Shown here: piece by piece, positions 19,677 through 30,124 of the stretch
Layout: each line of letters starts with the position of its first letter
Position numbering within the stretch: position 1 is the first letter of the stretch
From: Candidatus Accumulibacter phosphatis
Lineage (GTDB): Bacteria > Pseudomonadota > Gammaproteobacteria > Burkholderiales > Rhodocyclaceae
Direction of reading: 5' to 3'
Assembly: GCF_012939955.1 (NCBI RefSeq)
Contig: NZ_SPMY01000007.1
Span: forward strand, 17,503 to 81,502
Length of the DNA stretch: 64,000 bases
The notes under the pieces: generated by a model
What the model was told of the DNA's origin: nothing
What the model saw: the letters and a program-made list of their open reading frames with translations, nothing else
Database searches by the model: none
Translations under genes and position numbers: made by a program

Positions 19677-20524
19677 CTCACACATCAACTGTCATCAACC
19701 CGCATGCCGCCCAGCCCACGTCCCTGGTGGCCCTGGGAAGAAGCCTCTGGCATAACCGTCAGCTCATCGTGCAAATGACCAAGCGCGAAGTGGTGGGCCG
19801 CTACAAAGGTTCGGTCATGGGGTTAGCCTGGTCGTTCTTCAACCCCGTGTTCATGCTGACGGTGTACACCTTTGTCTTCTCCGTGATTTTCAAATCCCGC
19901 TGGGGCGTTGGTGGTGAAGAAAGTAAAACTCAGTTTGCTGTGGTGCTATTTGTCGGCATGATCGTGCACAGCCTCTTTGCCGAAGTGCTCAACCGCGCTC
20001 CCGGCTTGATCCTTTCCAATGTCAACTACGTTAAAAAAGTCATATTTCCATTGGAAACACTGCCCATTATCGCCATGGGTGCCGCGCTTTTTCATACGTT
20101 CATTAGCCTGGGCGTGTTGCTGATGGCCTTTATCATTTTCAATGGCTACTTGCACTGGACCGTCCTTTTCACGCCACTGGTGTTTCTGCCGCTTGTGATC
20201 CTCACATTAGGCCTCGCTTGGGTGCTCGCGTCCCTGGGCGTATTCCTGCGCGATGTCGGGCAAACCATCGGCATCATTACTACCGTCACGATGTTTCTCG
20301 CTCCCGTGTTTTACCCAATTACCGCAATACCCGAAGGGCTCCGCCCCTGGCTAATGCTCAACCCGCTGACCTTCATCATTGAGCAAGCGCGCGAGGTGTT
20401 GATCTGGGGGCATTTGCCGAATTGGATGGGTTTGGCAATTTACACCTTGGTCGCGACTGTGGTGGCAGGGGCAGGTTACGCTTGGTTCCAAAAAACAAGA
20501 AAGGGGTTTGCTGATGTCCTTTAA
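19673..20524 (+). CDS. wzm: ABC-2 polysaccharide exporter permease
   Basis: A 283-aa inner-membrane permease of the Wzm/TagG/KpsM type with six hydrophobic segments. The family pattern is clear: LIVQMTKREVVGRYKGSVMG then LAWSFFNPVFMLTVYTFVFS at the N-terminus, and ITAIPEGLRPWLMLNPLTF near the C-terminus. With Wzt it exports completed, lipid-linked polysaccharide across the inner membrane. The start overlaps the rfbC fragment stop, and the stop overlaps the wzt start. Confidence 0.9.
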   Translation: MTHTSTVINPHAAQPTSLVALGRSLWHNRQLIVQMTKREVVGRYKGSVMGLAWSFFNPVFMLTVYTFVFSVIFKSRWGVGGEESKTQFAVVLFVGMIVHSLFAEVLNRAPGLILSNVNYVKKVIFPLETLPIIAMGAALFHTFISLGVLLMAFIIFNGYLHWTVLFTPLVFLPLVILTLGLAWVLASLGVFLRDVGQTIGIITTVTMFLAPVFYPITAIPEGLRPWLMLNPLTFIIEQAREVLIWGHLPNWMGLAIYTLVATVVAGAGYAWFQKTRKGFADVL

Positions 20525-21840
20525 TGACATTGCTATCCGCGTCACAAATGTGAGCAAGCGCTACCAGATATACGACGCGCCGCGTGACCGCTTGAAGCAA
20601 TTTGTTTTTCCTCGGTTCAGTTTCTTGATCGGGAAAACTCCAAAGCAATATTTCCGAGAATTTGCAGCACTCGATGACGTCTCGTTTGAAGTGAAGAAAG
20701 GCGAGACTGTTGGAATTGTTGGCCGTAATGGCGCAGGCAAGTCTACCTTGCTACAGATTATCTGCGGCACGCTTTCACCGACAAGCGGTAGCGTGCAAAT
20801 AAATGGCCGTATAGCCGCGCTTCTGGAACTGGGATCCGGGTTTAACATCGAATTTACAGGGCGTGAAAACGTCTACATGTACGCTGCCGTGATGGGCTTA
20901 AGCAACGAGGAGGTTGGCGACCGTTTTGAGGAAATCGTCACCTTTGCAGACATTGGTGACTTTATCGAGCAGCCTGTCAAGAACTATTCAAGTGGAATGA
21001 TGGTGCGATTGGCGTTTGCAACCGCTATACATGTAGACCCTGATATCCTAATTGTTGATGAAGCTCTTGCAGTGGGAGACTTTGCATTTCAACACAAGTG
21101 CATGTTGAAAATTAGGCAAATTATCACGAACGGGGTGACGGTGCTTCTTGTGACCCATGATGTCGGCGCGGTGATGGCAAATTGTAATAGAGCCTTAATG
21201 CTTCGCAAAGGCTCCATATATGCAATAGGGGGCGCTGCGGAGGTTTGTGATCGTTACCTTGAAACTGACGCGGCTGGGTTCGACAAGGATAGCGAACTCT
21301 TGCATCCTGAGGACGTTACAACCAACGGAAGCAAGCAACAAACTCCCCCGCGGATAGCTGACATGCAACCCATAGAACCCAGTTATCGGTGGGGAAGTGG
21401 GCAAATAGTGATAACAGCCTGGTCTCTCGTTGATGTCTCCGGCAAAGTAACGAATTCTTTTCACTTTGGCGAAAAAAATGCATTTGTCTATACTGCTTAG
21501 CGCAATATCAAATATAGATCGCTGCTTTCCGGGATTCATGTTGCGCGATAGAAATGGATACCATCTTACCGGCATAACTAATAGGACCTGCGGCCAGGAA
21601 ATATTGAATATAGCGGCGGGAGACGACGTGCTGCTGGAGTTTGAGATAACGCTTCTGTATCGTGCAGACAACTACAGTATTCTGTTGAACATAGCAGTCG
21701 ATGAATATGGGAGTGGCTTCTACGATCTGTGTGAAAATGCGGGGAATTTCACAATTGTCGGCGAAAATTCTGATCGGCCACCATGGGGGTACGGGCGAAC
21801 ATATTTGCCTACAACTCTTAAAGTGACAGTAAAAAAATAA
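20514..21840 (+). CDS. wzt: ABC polysaccharide exporter ATPase with C-terminal carbohydrate-binding domain (one frame break)
   Basis: The ATPase domain has Walker A (GIVGRNGAGKSTLLQII), signature NYSSGMMVRLAFA and Walker B (DILIVDEALAVGD). The frame breaks at an A7 run (21472-21478); with six A it continues as GEKMHLSILLSAISNID and PGFMLRDRNGYHLTGI to 21840, giving 441 aa. That extension matches the beta-sandwich domain of Wzt proteins such as E. coli O9a, which reads the modified end of the finished glycan. Without the correction the protein would lose this domain. Start ATG 20514 lies within the end of wzm. Confidence 0.88.
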
Positions 21841-21857
21841 CTTGAGAGCTACTTGAT

Positions 21858-24800
21858 ATGGTATGTCTAACTGTCGATGTGTCAAAAAATAGGAAAACAG
21901 AAATTTGTAACATATGCGGTGGGAATGTATTTGCACCACTTGCGCGCCGCAGCGATGATATTGAAATCCTGCTATGCCAAAAAGTGCGGAATGGGCGCGC
22001 TCGAAGTCTTCCCTTTTGACCCGATGATTATTTATAATAATAATAATTATTATGATAATTGTGGTATTGACGTAGATGCTGGGTACTCTGATTATGATGT
22101 TAGTTCGGAGCATGGTGTATTGTGGGCTGCGGAACTGGTAAAAAATTATTCGACATGATGGGCGTGTTCTTGATATCGGGTGTGCGAACGGGTTTTTTGT
22201 TGAAGGCACTGGGTGGCGGTTACGAGATAAGTGGAATAGAAGTTAACGAAAGTTCAGCTGAACGAGCCCGCGTGGGGGGGGGGTTAGGATTATTGGAAAT
22301 GATATTTTTTGAGCGAGATTTATTCCCAAAATACGCGGGGTATTTCGATGCCATAACTGCTATCGCGGTATTTGAGCATGTAACCGATTTTCGAAAAGCG
22401 ATTGAGGTGTCGCTGCAAATGCTTAAGCCCGATGGCGTCTTAATTTTTTGAAGTACCTTTGGTGTCGGAGTTCAATAGCAATTTCACTTGGTTTAATACT
22501 TCTCTAGAGCATCTTTACTATCCAACGACAAGGAGTATTAACTATTTATTCGGTGAGGAGCTAAATATTCCAATGGTGGGTGGTGAGTTGATAATACGCG
22601 ATTATGCTTCTACCTTCATCGGAATAGTTACGCCCAGTGCCGCAAGTGCTTGTCGAATAAAAAAGCTGTATAACCGAATAATGTTTGAAGAACCCTCCAA
22701 GCTACCAAAAGATGAGCGACGAGTGCAGCTGCTTCTCAAGGTTATACATGCTGCGGATGCAAAACCAGAGCACATCCCATTTGTTCCGGAACTGTTTCAA
22801 TACGATCAACTCCCCCCATTTCTTTCTAGGTGCTTGGATTTGTGGGGGGGGGGCTATTCGGCGGCAGCAGAGTTCCGAAGATTATTTGAAAAAGGTAGAG
22901 GAGGCAAAGACTTGGCATTTAGATAATTCGAATGCTGCAGTAGCGGAGCGTGATGCGGTAGTGGCAGAGCGTGATGCGGTAGTAGCGGGGCGTGATGCGG
23001 CACTAGCGGAGCGTGATGCGGCACTAGCGGAGCGTGATGCGGTAGTAGCGGAGCGTGATGCGGTAGTAGCAGAGCGTGATGCGGTAGTAGCAGAGCGTGA
23101 TGCGGCTCAGGAAGAGTTATATGTTGTCTATCACTCGCCTTCATGGAGAATTGCCTGGCCTTTACGAATGCTCGCCTCAAAGATACGGTTAGTTTCTGCA
23201 AAAATAGGAGTGCTTGTTTCTGTAGTGCTGCCTGCGCTCACTTGGATTAGGTTCAGAAAAGGCCTGAAATTATTGGCAGTAGGTGACGTGACTGCGCTTA
23301 GGTCGTCCATCAAATATGCTACTAAAGAGAAGACAAAGAGAATTGATCCAAAAAAAAGTGCCTGAACAAATAGCGCCTACCCATCTCAGTCCGGGTCAAC
23401 CCTTGGTCAGCGTAGTAATTCCTTGTTTCAACTACGGTAGGTTTGTCGTTGGTGCCATAGACAGTGTTCTATCGCAAACACTTAAGAATGTCGAAATAAT
23501 TGTTGTCGATGGGGGGTCAACTGATCTCACCACCATCGAGAGGCTCAAAGTATTAAAGCGCCCAAGAACAACAATCAATTTTAGGGAAGGGAAACATCTT
23601 GTTGGGGACAACCGGAATTTTGGGATAGAAACAGCCAAAGGTCGATATATTTGCTGCTTGGATGCCGATGATACCTTAGACCCCACGTATCTCGAAAAAA
23701 GCGGTTTTCTATTTGGAGACTTATCTATATGACATTGTATCTACATCGATAAATTTTGTTGGTGCTCGAGAAGGGCATATTGATACACTGGAATATCCTG
23801 ATCTGAACGATATGGAGAACGGAAATCATGTAATTACCTGCGCTGTTTTTCGAAAGCACCTTTGGGAGTCCTCAGGGGGCTATTTCGATGTGGGAATCGG
23901 AAAACATCATGTCGCTGAAGATTGGGATTTCTGGTTAAGGTTGGCAACAAAAGGCGCCCGGATTCGAAATATTTCAAAAGAGTATTTGTTCAACTATCGT
24001 GTGCATACAGGAGGGTCGCTCAGTAGCGCTGCCGATGTTAGGAGCATTGAAGATCAAAAAAAACGCAATTCTGGAGAGAAACCGGGGTTTGCTTACGCCA
24101 AAAGCAATTCAAAATTCCGCCCTGCAACAGTCCAGGTATTTGCGATGCAATCCTGAGGAAAGCGCCCTGGCAGTAAGTTACGATGAACAAGTAACTGTTG
24201 GCAAGAAGGTACTGCTTCTAGCAATTCCGTTCTCAGTGGTGGGTGGTGCGGAGCGTCTACTGAGTGGCTTGTGTCGGTATTTGGCGAGTAATGATTGGCG
24301 GATTGTTGTTGTGACGACATTGGAGCAAAACACCAGCTTTGGCAGCACCATTGAATGGTTCAAGGAGATTACTCCGGAAGTTTATGAGTTAACAAAATTC
24401 CTTGAACAGAAAGAGCGAGAGGATTTCATTAAATACTTAATAAAATCCCGAAAGCCAGACTGCCTTGTGAATGCAGGAAGTCGTTTGGTCTACGAGATGT
24501 TGCCGGAAATTGAGTTAGCTAATGAAAGTCTTTGTGTCGTTGATTTGTTGTTTAACACCGAAGGGCATGTTAAATCGCACATCGAATACAAGCGGTTTAT
24601 TTCTTTTGCTTTTGCAGAAAGTCAGGAGGTTTTTGTTTGGTTGCTAGATGTGGCTGGATGGCCCGCCGATAAAATTAATAGATTGTCCAGCGGAATTGAT
24701 TTGCTTCATTTCCAGCCAACACCTAGGCCGCAGTTTCTTATTGATAAACTTGATATTGTCGAGAGAGACTTGGTGGTTGGGTTCTCGGGCCGCCTTTCTA

Positions 24801-25330
24801 GAGAAAAGGGGCCAGACGTTTTCCTGGAAGTCGCAAGATTATGCGATGGCATACCTAATATACGTTTCGTGATGACCGGCGCAGGCCCTATGTCGGATGA
24901 GCTAATAGAACAAATAGAATTGTTGCGATCCTCTGTAAAATTTGACTATATGGGTCTTGTAGACGACGTTGAGGCGTATCTTGCTCTATATGATGTTTTG
25001 ATTTTGCCTTCGCGTTTTGATGGGCGCCCATTTGTGGTGATGGAGGCTTTGGCCTGTGGTGTGCCGGTAATAGCATCGAATGTTGGAGCACTGTCAGAGT
25101 TGATTGAAGATGGACGCAATGGATACTTGGTGCCAGCCGGTAACGCAAAAATATTTGCTGAAAAAGTCCGGGGTTTGGCACAGGATAGATCACTGCTGGG
25201 GAAGCTAAAAATAGCTGCGAGAAGCACTTCTGAAAGTAAGTTTGACGCAGTTCAGGCGTATCGTGAATATGAAGCTGCTTTGCGTGACGTCATTCAATTG
25301 AATCGAAGCGCCAATGTTCATGGTGTGTAG
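21858..25330 (+). CDS. Probable methyltransferase/coiled-coil/GT2/GT4 fusion (many frame breaks)
   Basis: Allowing for homopolymer miscalls, one frame runs through the region: 3,473 nt minus 11 extra bases is exactly 1,154 codons. Domains in order: two CxxC pairs (ICNICGG, LCQKCGMG; residues about 19-43); class I SAM methyltransferase (VLDIGCANGF, about residue 104; AITAIAVFEHVTDF); eight heptads AERDAVV (about 357-412); SPSWRIAWPLR; a GT2 domain (VSVVIPCFNYGRF, VVDGGSTDLT, CLDADDTLDPTY, EDWDFWLRL; from about 510); and a GT4 domain (VGGAERLLSGL, VVGFSGRLSREKGPDVF, EALACGVPVIASNVGALSE; from about 775). Breaks lie at A5 21979, A6 22140, T6 22193, G10 22274 (needs two), T6 22305, T6 22444, G10 22844, A8 23350, A6 23695 and A8 24056. 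If A8 at 23350 is genuine, the methyltransferase would end at 23365 and the GT part would be a separate gene. Confidence 0.65.
22934..23101 (+). repeat. Eight 21-bp tandem repeats encoding AERDAVV heptads
   Basis: Eight near-identical 21-bp units encode (A)(V/A)(V/L)AERD heptads with alanine/valine at the core positions and E-R-D outside, a classic parallel coiled coil. Units differ by a few substitutions, for example one AGRD and two AALAERD. The array lies between methyltransferase and glycosyltransferase domains. Its reading frame is kept by any change in unit number. Confidence 0.9.
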
Positions 25331-25366
25331 GATTTAATATTGTTGAGTTAGGTGCAGGAGAAAAAT

Positions 25367-26368
25367 GTGGATTTAAAAGGAAGAAAGGTCTTAGTTACCG
25401 GCGCTGATGGTTTCATTGGGAGCCACTTGGTGGAAGCACTTTTTGGATCGCGGCTGCGATGTAAAAGCATTCGTTTTTTTACAACTCTTTTAACAGTTGG
25501 GGATGGCTAGACACACTTTCACTTGAGCAACAAAGAAAGTTGGATGTTTTTGCGGGTGATATAAGAGATCCCAATGGGGTCCGGCAGGCTATGGAAGGTT
25601 GTGATGTCGTCTTTCATCTGGCGGCTTTGATTGCGATTCCGTTTTCGTATCATTCTCCAGATTCTTATATTGATACAAATATCAAAGGTACATTGAATGT
25701 GCTGCAGGCGGCCAAGTTGCTGGGGACAAGCAGAGTGCTCGTGACATCAACATCTGAAGTTTATGGGACAGCCCAGTACGCACCAATTGACGAAAAACAT
25801 CCGTTCCAAGGGCAATCGCCATATAGTGCCACGAAAATTGGCGCCGACAGGCTTGCGGAGTCTTTCTTCAGGTCATTTGAAACGCCCGTGGTGATTGTTC
25901 GGCCTTTCAATACTTATGGCCCACGGCAATCGGCGCGGGCAGTAATCCCAACAATTATTACTCAGTTGCTAAGTGGTAAAACAGAATTAGAACTTGGGAG
26001 CCTTACGCCGACGCGAGATTTCAATTTTGTAACTGACACTGTGAGTGGGTTCATCGCGTTGGCTGAATCAGAGGAAACTGTCGGCGAGGAAGTAAACATT
26101 GCAACTGGAACTGAACATACGGTTGGTGATGTAGCGAATTACCTTATATCTGAAATTAATCCAAATGCAAAACTAGTAGTCGAGGAAGAAAGATTGCGCC
26201 CGGAAAAATCGGAAGTATTCCGCTTGATTGGCGATGCAAAAAAAAATAAAATCACTTACCATGTGGAGGCCGCAGTTTGATCTATATGCCGGGCTGCACG
26301 AAACGGTATCTTGGTTTAGAAAGCCAGAGAATCTATCGCGCTACAAGGCTTGGCTTTACAACATTTAA
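25367..26368 (+). CDS. NAD-dependent sugar-nucleotide 4,6-dehydratase, LegB-like (frame breaks)
   Basis: With one base removed from each of T5 25440, T7 25474 and A9 26238 the gene reads as 332 aa. It starts at GTG 25367, preceded by CAGGAG. The Rossmann motif is VLVTGADGFIGSHLVEAL; then FNSWGWLDTL, GDIRDPNGVRQAMEGCDVV, FHLAALIAIPFSYHSPDSY, SPYSATKIGAD (YxxxK catalytic pair) and RPFNTYGPRQSARAVIP. This pattern resembles LegB-type NDP-GlcNAc 4,6-dehydratases; the substrate cannot be set from sequence alone. It is followed closely by a nucleotidyltransferase and a reductase, a set able to make an activated 6-deoxysugar. Confidence 0.75.
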
Positions 26369-26377
26369 GGATGAATT

Positions 26378-27088
26378 ATGAGAGCTGTAATTCTCGCAGG
26401 TGGCAAAGGCGTACGGCTTCGCCCTTATACAACGCTGATCCCAAAGCCGATGGTTCCGCTTGGTGGTAAGATTTCGATCCTTGAGGTGATTCTCCAGCAG
26501 TTGAAACAGTCTGGGTTTTCACACGTTACATTGGCGGTCAATCATCTCTCCAATTTGATAATGGCGTACTTTGGGGACGGGAGCCGATGGGGTTTGAAGC
26601 TTGATTATTCTGTAGAGGATGAGCCGCTAAGTACGATTGGCCCATTAACACTCATTGATGATCTCCCAGATGATTTTTTTGGTTATGAATGGAGATATTC
26701 TATGCGATTTGGATTACAGGAAGTTTTTTTGATGCGCATGTGGCTGCAAGAGCCGATGTCTCGGTTTCTGTCTATAAGAGGGAAACTGAAGTCGATTTCG
26801 GCGTTTTGAAGTACGACCAGGATATGGTATTGCAGGAGTTTCAAGAGAAACCACGAATCATGTTCGATGTCAGCATGGGTATCTACTGTCTCGCGAAGCG
26901 TGTGGTAGAGAAGTTGCCGAGGGGGGGGCGCCTACGGATTTGACAATCTTATGATTGATGGTATTCGTCAGAAGAGCAACATTAGAATTAGTCCATTCGA
27001 TGGCTATTGGCTTGATATTGGAAGGGCTGATGACTACGAGTACGCCGATCAGAATTTTGAGCAACTTGCAGAAAAACTGGGGATATAG
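26378..27088 (+). CDS. Sugar-phosphate nucleotidyltransferase (frame breaks)
   Basis: With one base removed from each of T7 26674, T7 26724 and G8 26931 it is 235 aa. Motifs are AVILAGGKGVRLRPYTTLIP, KPMVPLGGKI, and, after the first correction, LVMNGDIL with the metal-binding aspartate; the end reads GYWLDIGRADDYEYA. It should couple a sugar-1-phosphate to a nucleotide. The short form without a C-terminal hexapeptide domain fits RfbF/LegF/HddC-like enzymes; nucleotide and sugar are not predictable here. It lies between the LegB-like dehydratase and an SDR reductase. Confidence 0.75.
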
Positions 27089-27093
27089 TTTCC

Positions 27094-27952
27094 GTGACCA
27101 TTTTGGTGACAGGTGCGAATGGTGGATTCGGCAAGGTTTTGTTGCCGATACTGAAAAAAAAAATACAAGGGAGCAGTAGTTGGTACTGGAAGGTCTGAGG
27201 TTGAGAGTGCCGATTACTTTTCTCGAGATATCACCGATGTTAGTTCCGTTACAGAGCTAATAGCAAGAGTCAAACCAAGTTTGATATTCCACCTGGCTGG
27301 CAGTTTTACTGGGTTGTTTGAGAATGACTTTCAAGTAAATACGCTTGGCGCCAAGTATCTCTTCGATAGCATCTTGTCGGAGAAGTTGGATACGCGAGTC
27401 GTCGTTGTTGGTAGCGCTGCGGAATACGGCGCTGTTCTTGCCGAGGACAACCCGATAGCAGAAACGTTCCCATGCAGGCCTGTTTCTGTGTATGGCTTGA
27501 CCAAAAACTATCAAACAGAGATGGCGAAATACTATGCACGCACATCAAATATTGACGTTGTGATCGCCCGGGTTTTTAATTTGGCAGTCCCAGGTTTGTC
27601 TCAAAGGCTATTTTATGGAAGAGCAGAGGCCATGATCCAGGCTTACAAAAACAAGCAGATTTCCAAGGTTGAATTCGGCAACCTCAGCAGTGAGCGAGAT
27701 TACATTGGAATAGAGGACGCTGCCACTCAGTTAATTGCAATCGCAGAGCGCGGAACTCTTGGAGAGGTCTACAATGTAGGTAGCGGTCTGCCCAAGACAA
27801 TGCGTTCCCTTTTAATCGAAATGCTGAGCAAAGATGGAATTTCTGGAGATGTCATTGTTGAGGCGAGTTCTGAGTCTGTAGGGCGGAAAGGATTTGATGT
27901 GCCGAGGATATATGCTGACATTTCCAAGGTTGCGTCGATACAGAATAACTGA
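27094..27952 (+). CDS. NAD-dependent epimerase/reductase, SDR family (one frame break)
   Basis: GTG at 27094 follows the previous stop by five bases. With one A removed from A10 (27154-27163) it reads 285 aa: VTILVTGANGGFGKVLLP, KPSLIFHLAGS, VVVGSAAEYGAV, YGLTKNYQTEMA (YxxxK), ARVFNLAVPGLS and RDYIGIEDAATQLIAIAERG. The overall plan resembles GDP-4-keto-6-deoxymannose reductases (Rmd). I infer a reductase finishing the sugar nucleotide begun by the preceding dehydratase. Confidence 0.7.
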
Positions 27953-28034
27953 GTGCTTCAGGGCAGATGCTTTCGGTATGTGTTGCCGTATTCTGGCGTG
28001 CTGGAATTTAGAGATCAAAGCCACATTTGCGAAG

Positions 28035-29137
28035 ATGAAAAAAATACACTTTGTAAGTAATGAAGGCTCTTATACGGGGGCGCCAGTATTTCTAGTTAAG
28101 CTGGTTAGGCATCTTAGAGAAAAAAACTAATTACAGACTCTTGGTTTTATTTTCAAGACCTGGGCCGCTAACACAGGTTCTCGCGCAAGATGACGTTGAA
28201 GTAATCGTTTCAGAGAAAAGTAGGCGCAATATTGCCATTCCCACAAAGTTATATAGAAGAGCCACTCACTACCTTCGATATATAAGGCTGCTATTGCTCG
28301 ATCGACCTGATTTGGTTTATTCGAACACGATAGCCAACTTTGGCGAGGTTGTGCTGGCAGGTTGTTTAAGAATTCCCGTAATTCTTCATATGCATGAAGG
28401 TCAGCATGTGGCCCACAAACATCGATTGCGATTAAGGCTCGCGTGTTGTTTTTCAGCAAAGATCATTGTTGGGTCACAGTATGTAAATAGAGTGCTATTG
28501 GCAATAACTAAACGAACTGGGCAGGTAATATACAACGGCGTGCTGCCGACGAACAATGGCGGCAAGAAGAAAATAAAAAAGTGAGAAGCCGGTATTGCTC
28601 GGGATTGTAGGCACAATAAATCCAAACAAAGGGCAGCATGTTGCCATAGAAGCAATGCGAATTCTCATAGATAGAGGCGTTGGAGTTCAGCTAATTATTG
28701 CAGGTGTAAGTGGGGACGATACTTACTTTGAAAAATTAAGGGAGCAAGTTAACCAGGCGTCTTTAATTGGTTTTGTAAAATTTATTGGCGCTGTTCCCGA
28801 TTCAGTAGAATTCATCGACACGCTCGACCTATTATTGGTTCCCTCATTCGACGAGGCTTTGCCGACGGTGATACTGGAAGCATTTTCATTGGGAGTTCCA
28901 GTTGTTGCATCTAATGTGGGTGGCATCCCTGAAATGATTGAAGATGGATCAAGTGGATTCCTATTTCAGGCCGGTGACGCGGAGAAGTTGGCCAGCTGCT
29001 TGGCTGGAGTTATTTGTGACAAGAGGTTGCTGGAGAATATTGCAAAGGCTGCGAACGAAGTTGTAAGGAATAAATTCAATTTGAATGTTAGTAACGCTCA
29101 GATTGAATATTGTATAAATGAAACGCTATCGCAGTAG
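28035..29137 (+). CDS. GT4-family glycosyltransferase (two frame breaks)
   Basis: With one A removed from A7 (28120-28126) and A6 (28575-28580) it is 366 aa with a GT-B fold. The N-terminal domain begins KKIHFVSNEGSYTGAPVFLV and includes HMHEGQHVAHKH. The C-terminal donor-binding half has GIVGTINPNKGQHVAIEAM and the E-x7-E region FDEALPTVILEAFSLGVPV with VASNVGGIPEMIEDG. It should add one sugar of the repeat unit at the cytoplasmic face of the membrane. Donor and acceptor are unknown. Confidence 0.78.
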
Positions 29138-30124
29138 GTGAGGTTGTTGCCAGATAAGGTTACGGTGATCGTTGTCAATTGGAATGGAGAGCAATATCTT
29201 GAGAAATGTCTGGCTGCATTGATTTCCCAGACAGTCAAGCCGCATGAGATCATTCTACTCGACAACGCAAGCTCTGATGGTTCACTAGATATTGTCCGGC
29301 GCTTTTTCTTCGGTGCGTTTAATCGCCCTCGACGAAAATTCTGGTTTTGCGCGTGGAAATAATTTGGCCATCGAGGCGGCATCGAAAGCGTCGGAATGGG
29401 TTGCCCTTATCAACCCCGATGCATTCGCGGACCCGCGCTGGCTGGAAGAGCTGCTGGCGGGCGCAAAATGTAATCGTGAATTCGATGCATTCGGCAGCAA
29501 GTTGTTCAATGCCGCCGATTCGAATTTACTTGATGGGATTGGCGACGCCTATCACATCAGTGGACGGTTGTGGCGCACTGCGCACAAGTTTCCTGTGTCG
29601 GCTCTGAGCGAATGCGCGTGCGAGATATTCTCCCCGTGTGCAGCGGCAGCTCTCTATCGCCGTAGCGCACTGCTCGAAGTGGGTGGTTTCGACGAAGATT
29701 TTTTTTTGTTACGTCGAAGATGTCGATCTCGGCTTTCGCTTGCGCTTGGCTGGCTACCGGAGCCTCTATGTTCCGGAATCAGTGGCGCATCATGTCGGCT
29801 CGGGTACGACAGGCGGGCAGCATAGCGATTTCTCTGTGTATCACGGGCATCGAAACCTAGTGTGGGTCTTCGAAAAAAAATATGCCGGGTATCTTGTTCT
29901 GGTTGTTGTTGCCTTTGCATGTGGCCTTGAATCTTGGGAGCATCGTCTGGTTCGTACTGCGCGGACAGGGCCGGGTGATTCTGCGAGCGAAACGCGATGC
30001 CTTGTTGGGCTTTCCGAAAATGTGGCGCAAACGGCAGCAGATTCAAAAAGCACGGCTTGCTTCAATTGGCGATGTCTGGCGCGTCCTGGATAAGCGATTT
30101 CTACCGTTAAGAAGAAAAGCATGA
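29138..30124 (+). CDS. GT2-family glycosyltransferase, WbbL-like (three frame breaks)
   Basis: With one base removed from T5 (29303), T9 (29699) and A8 (29873) it reads 327 aa from GTG 29138, just after the previous stop. Motifs: VTVIVVNWNGEQYLEKCL, ILLDNASSDGSLDIV, LINPDAFADPRWLEELL (the D-x-D-like metal site) and YVEDVDLGFRLRLAGYRS. A C-terminal hydrophobic stretch (ILFWLLLPLHVALNLG) suggests membrane association. It resembles rhamnosyltransferases, which would fit rfbA and rfbC in the locus. It overlaps the next gene by four bases. Confidence 0.78.

Noticed and set aside
22934..23101. CRISPR array
   Set aside because: The 21-bp units are directly abutting with no unique spacers and are translated as heptads within an open frame.
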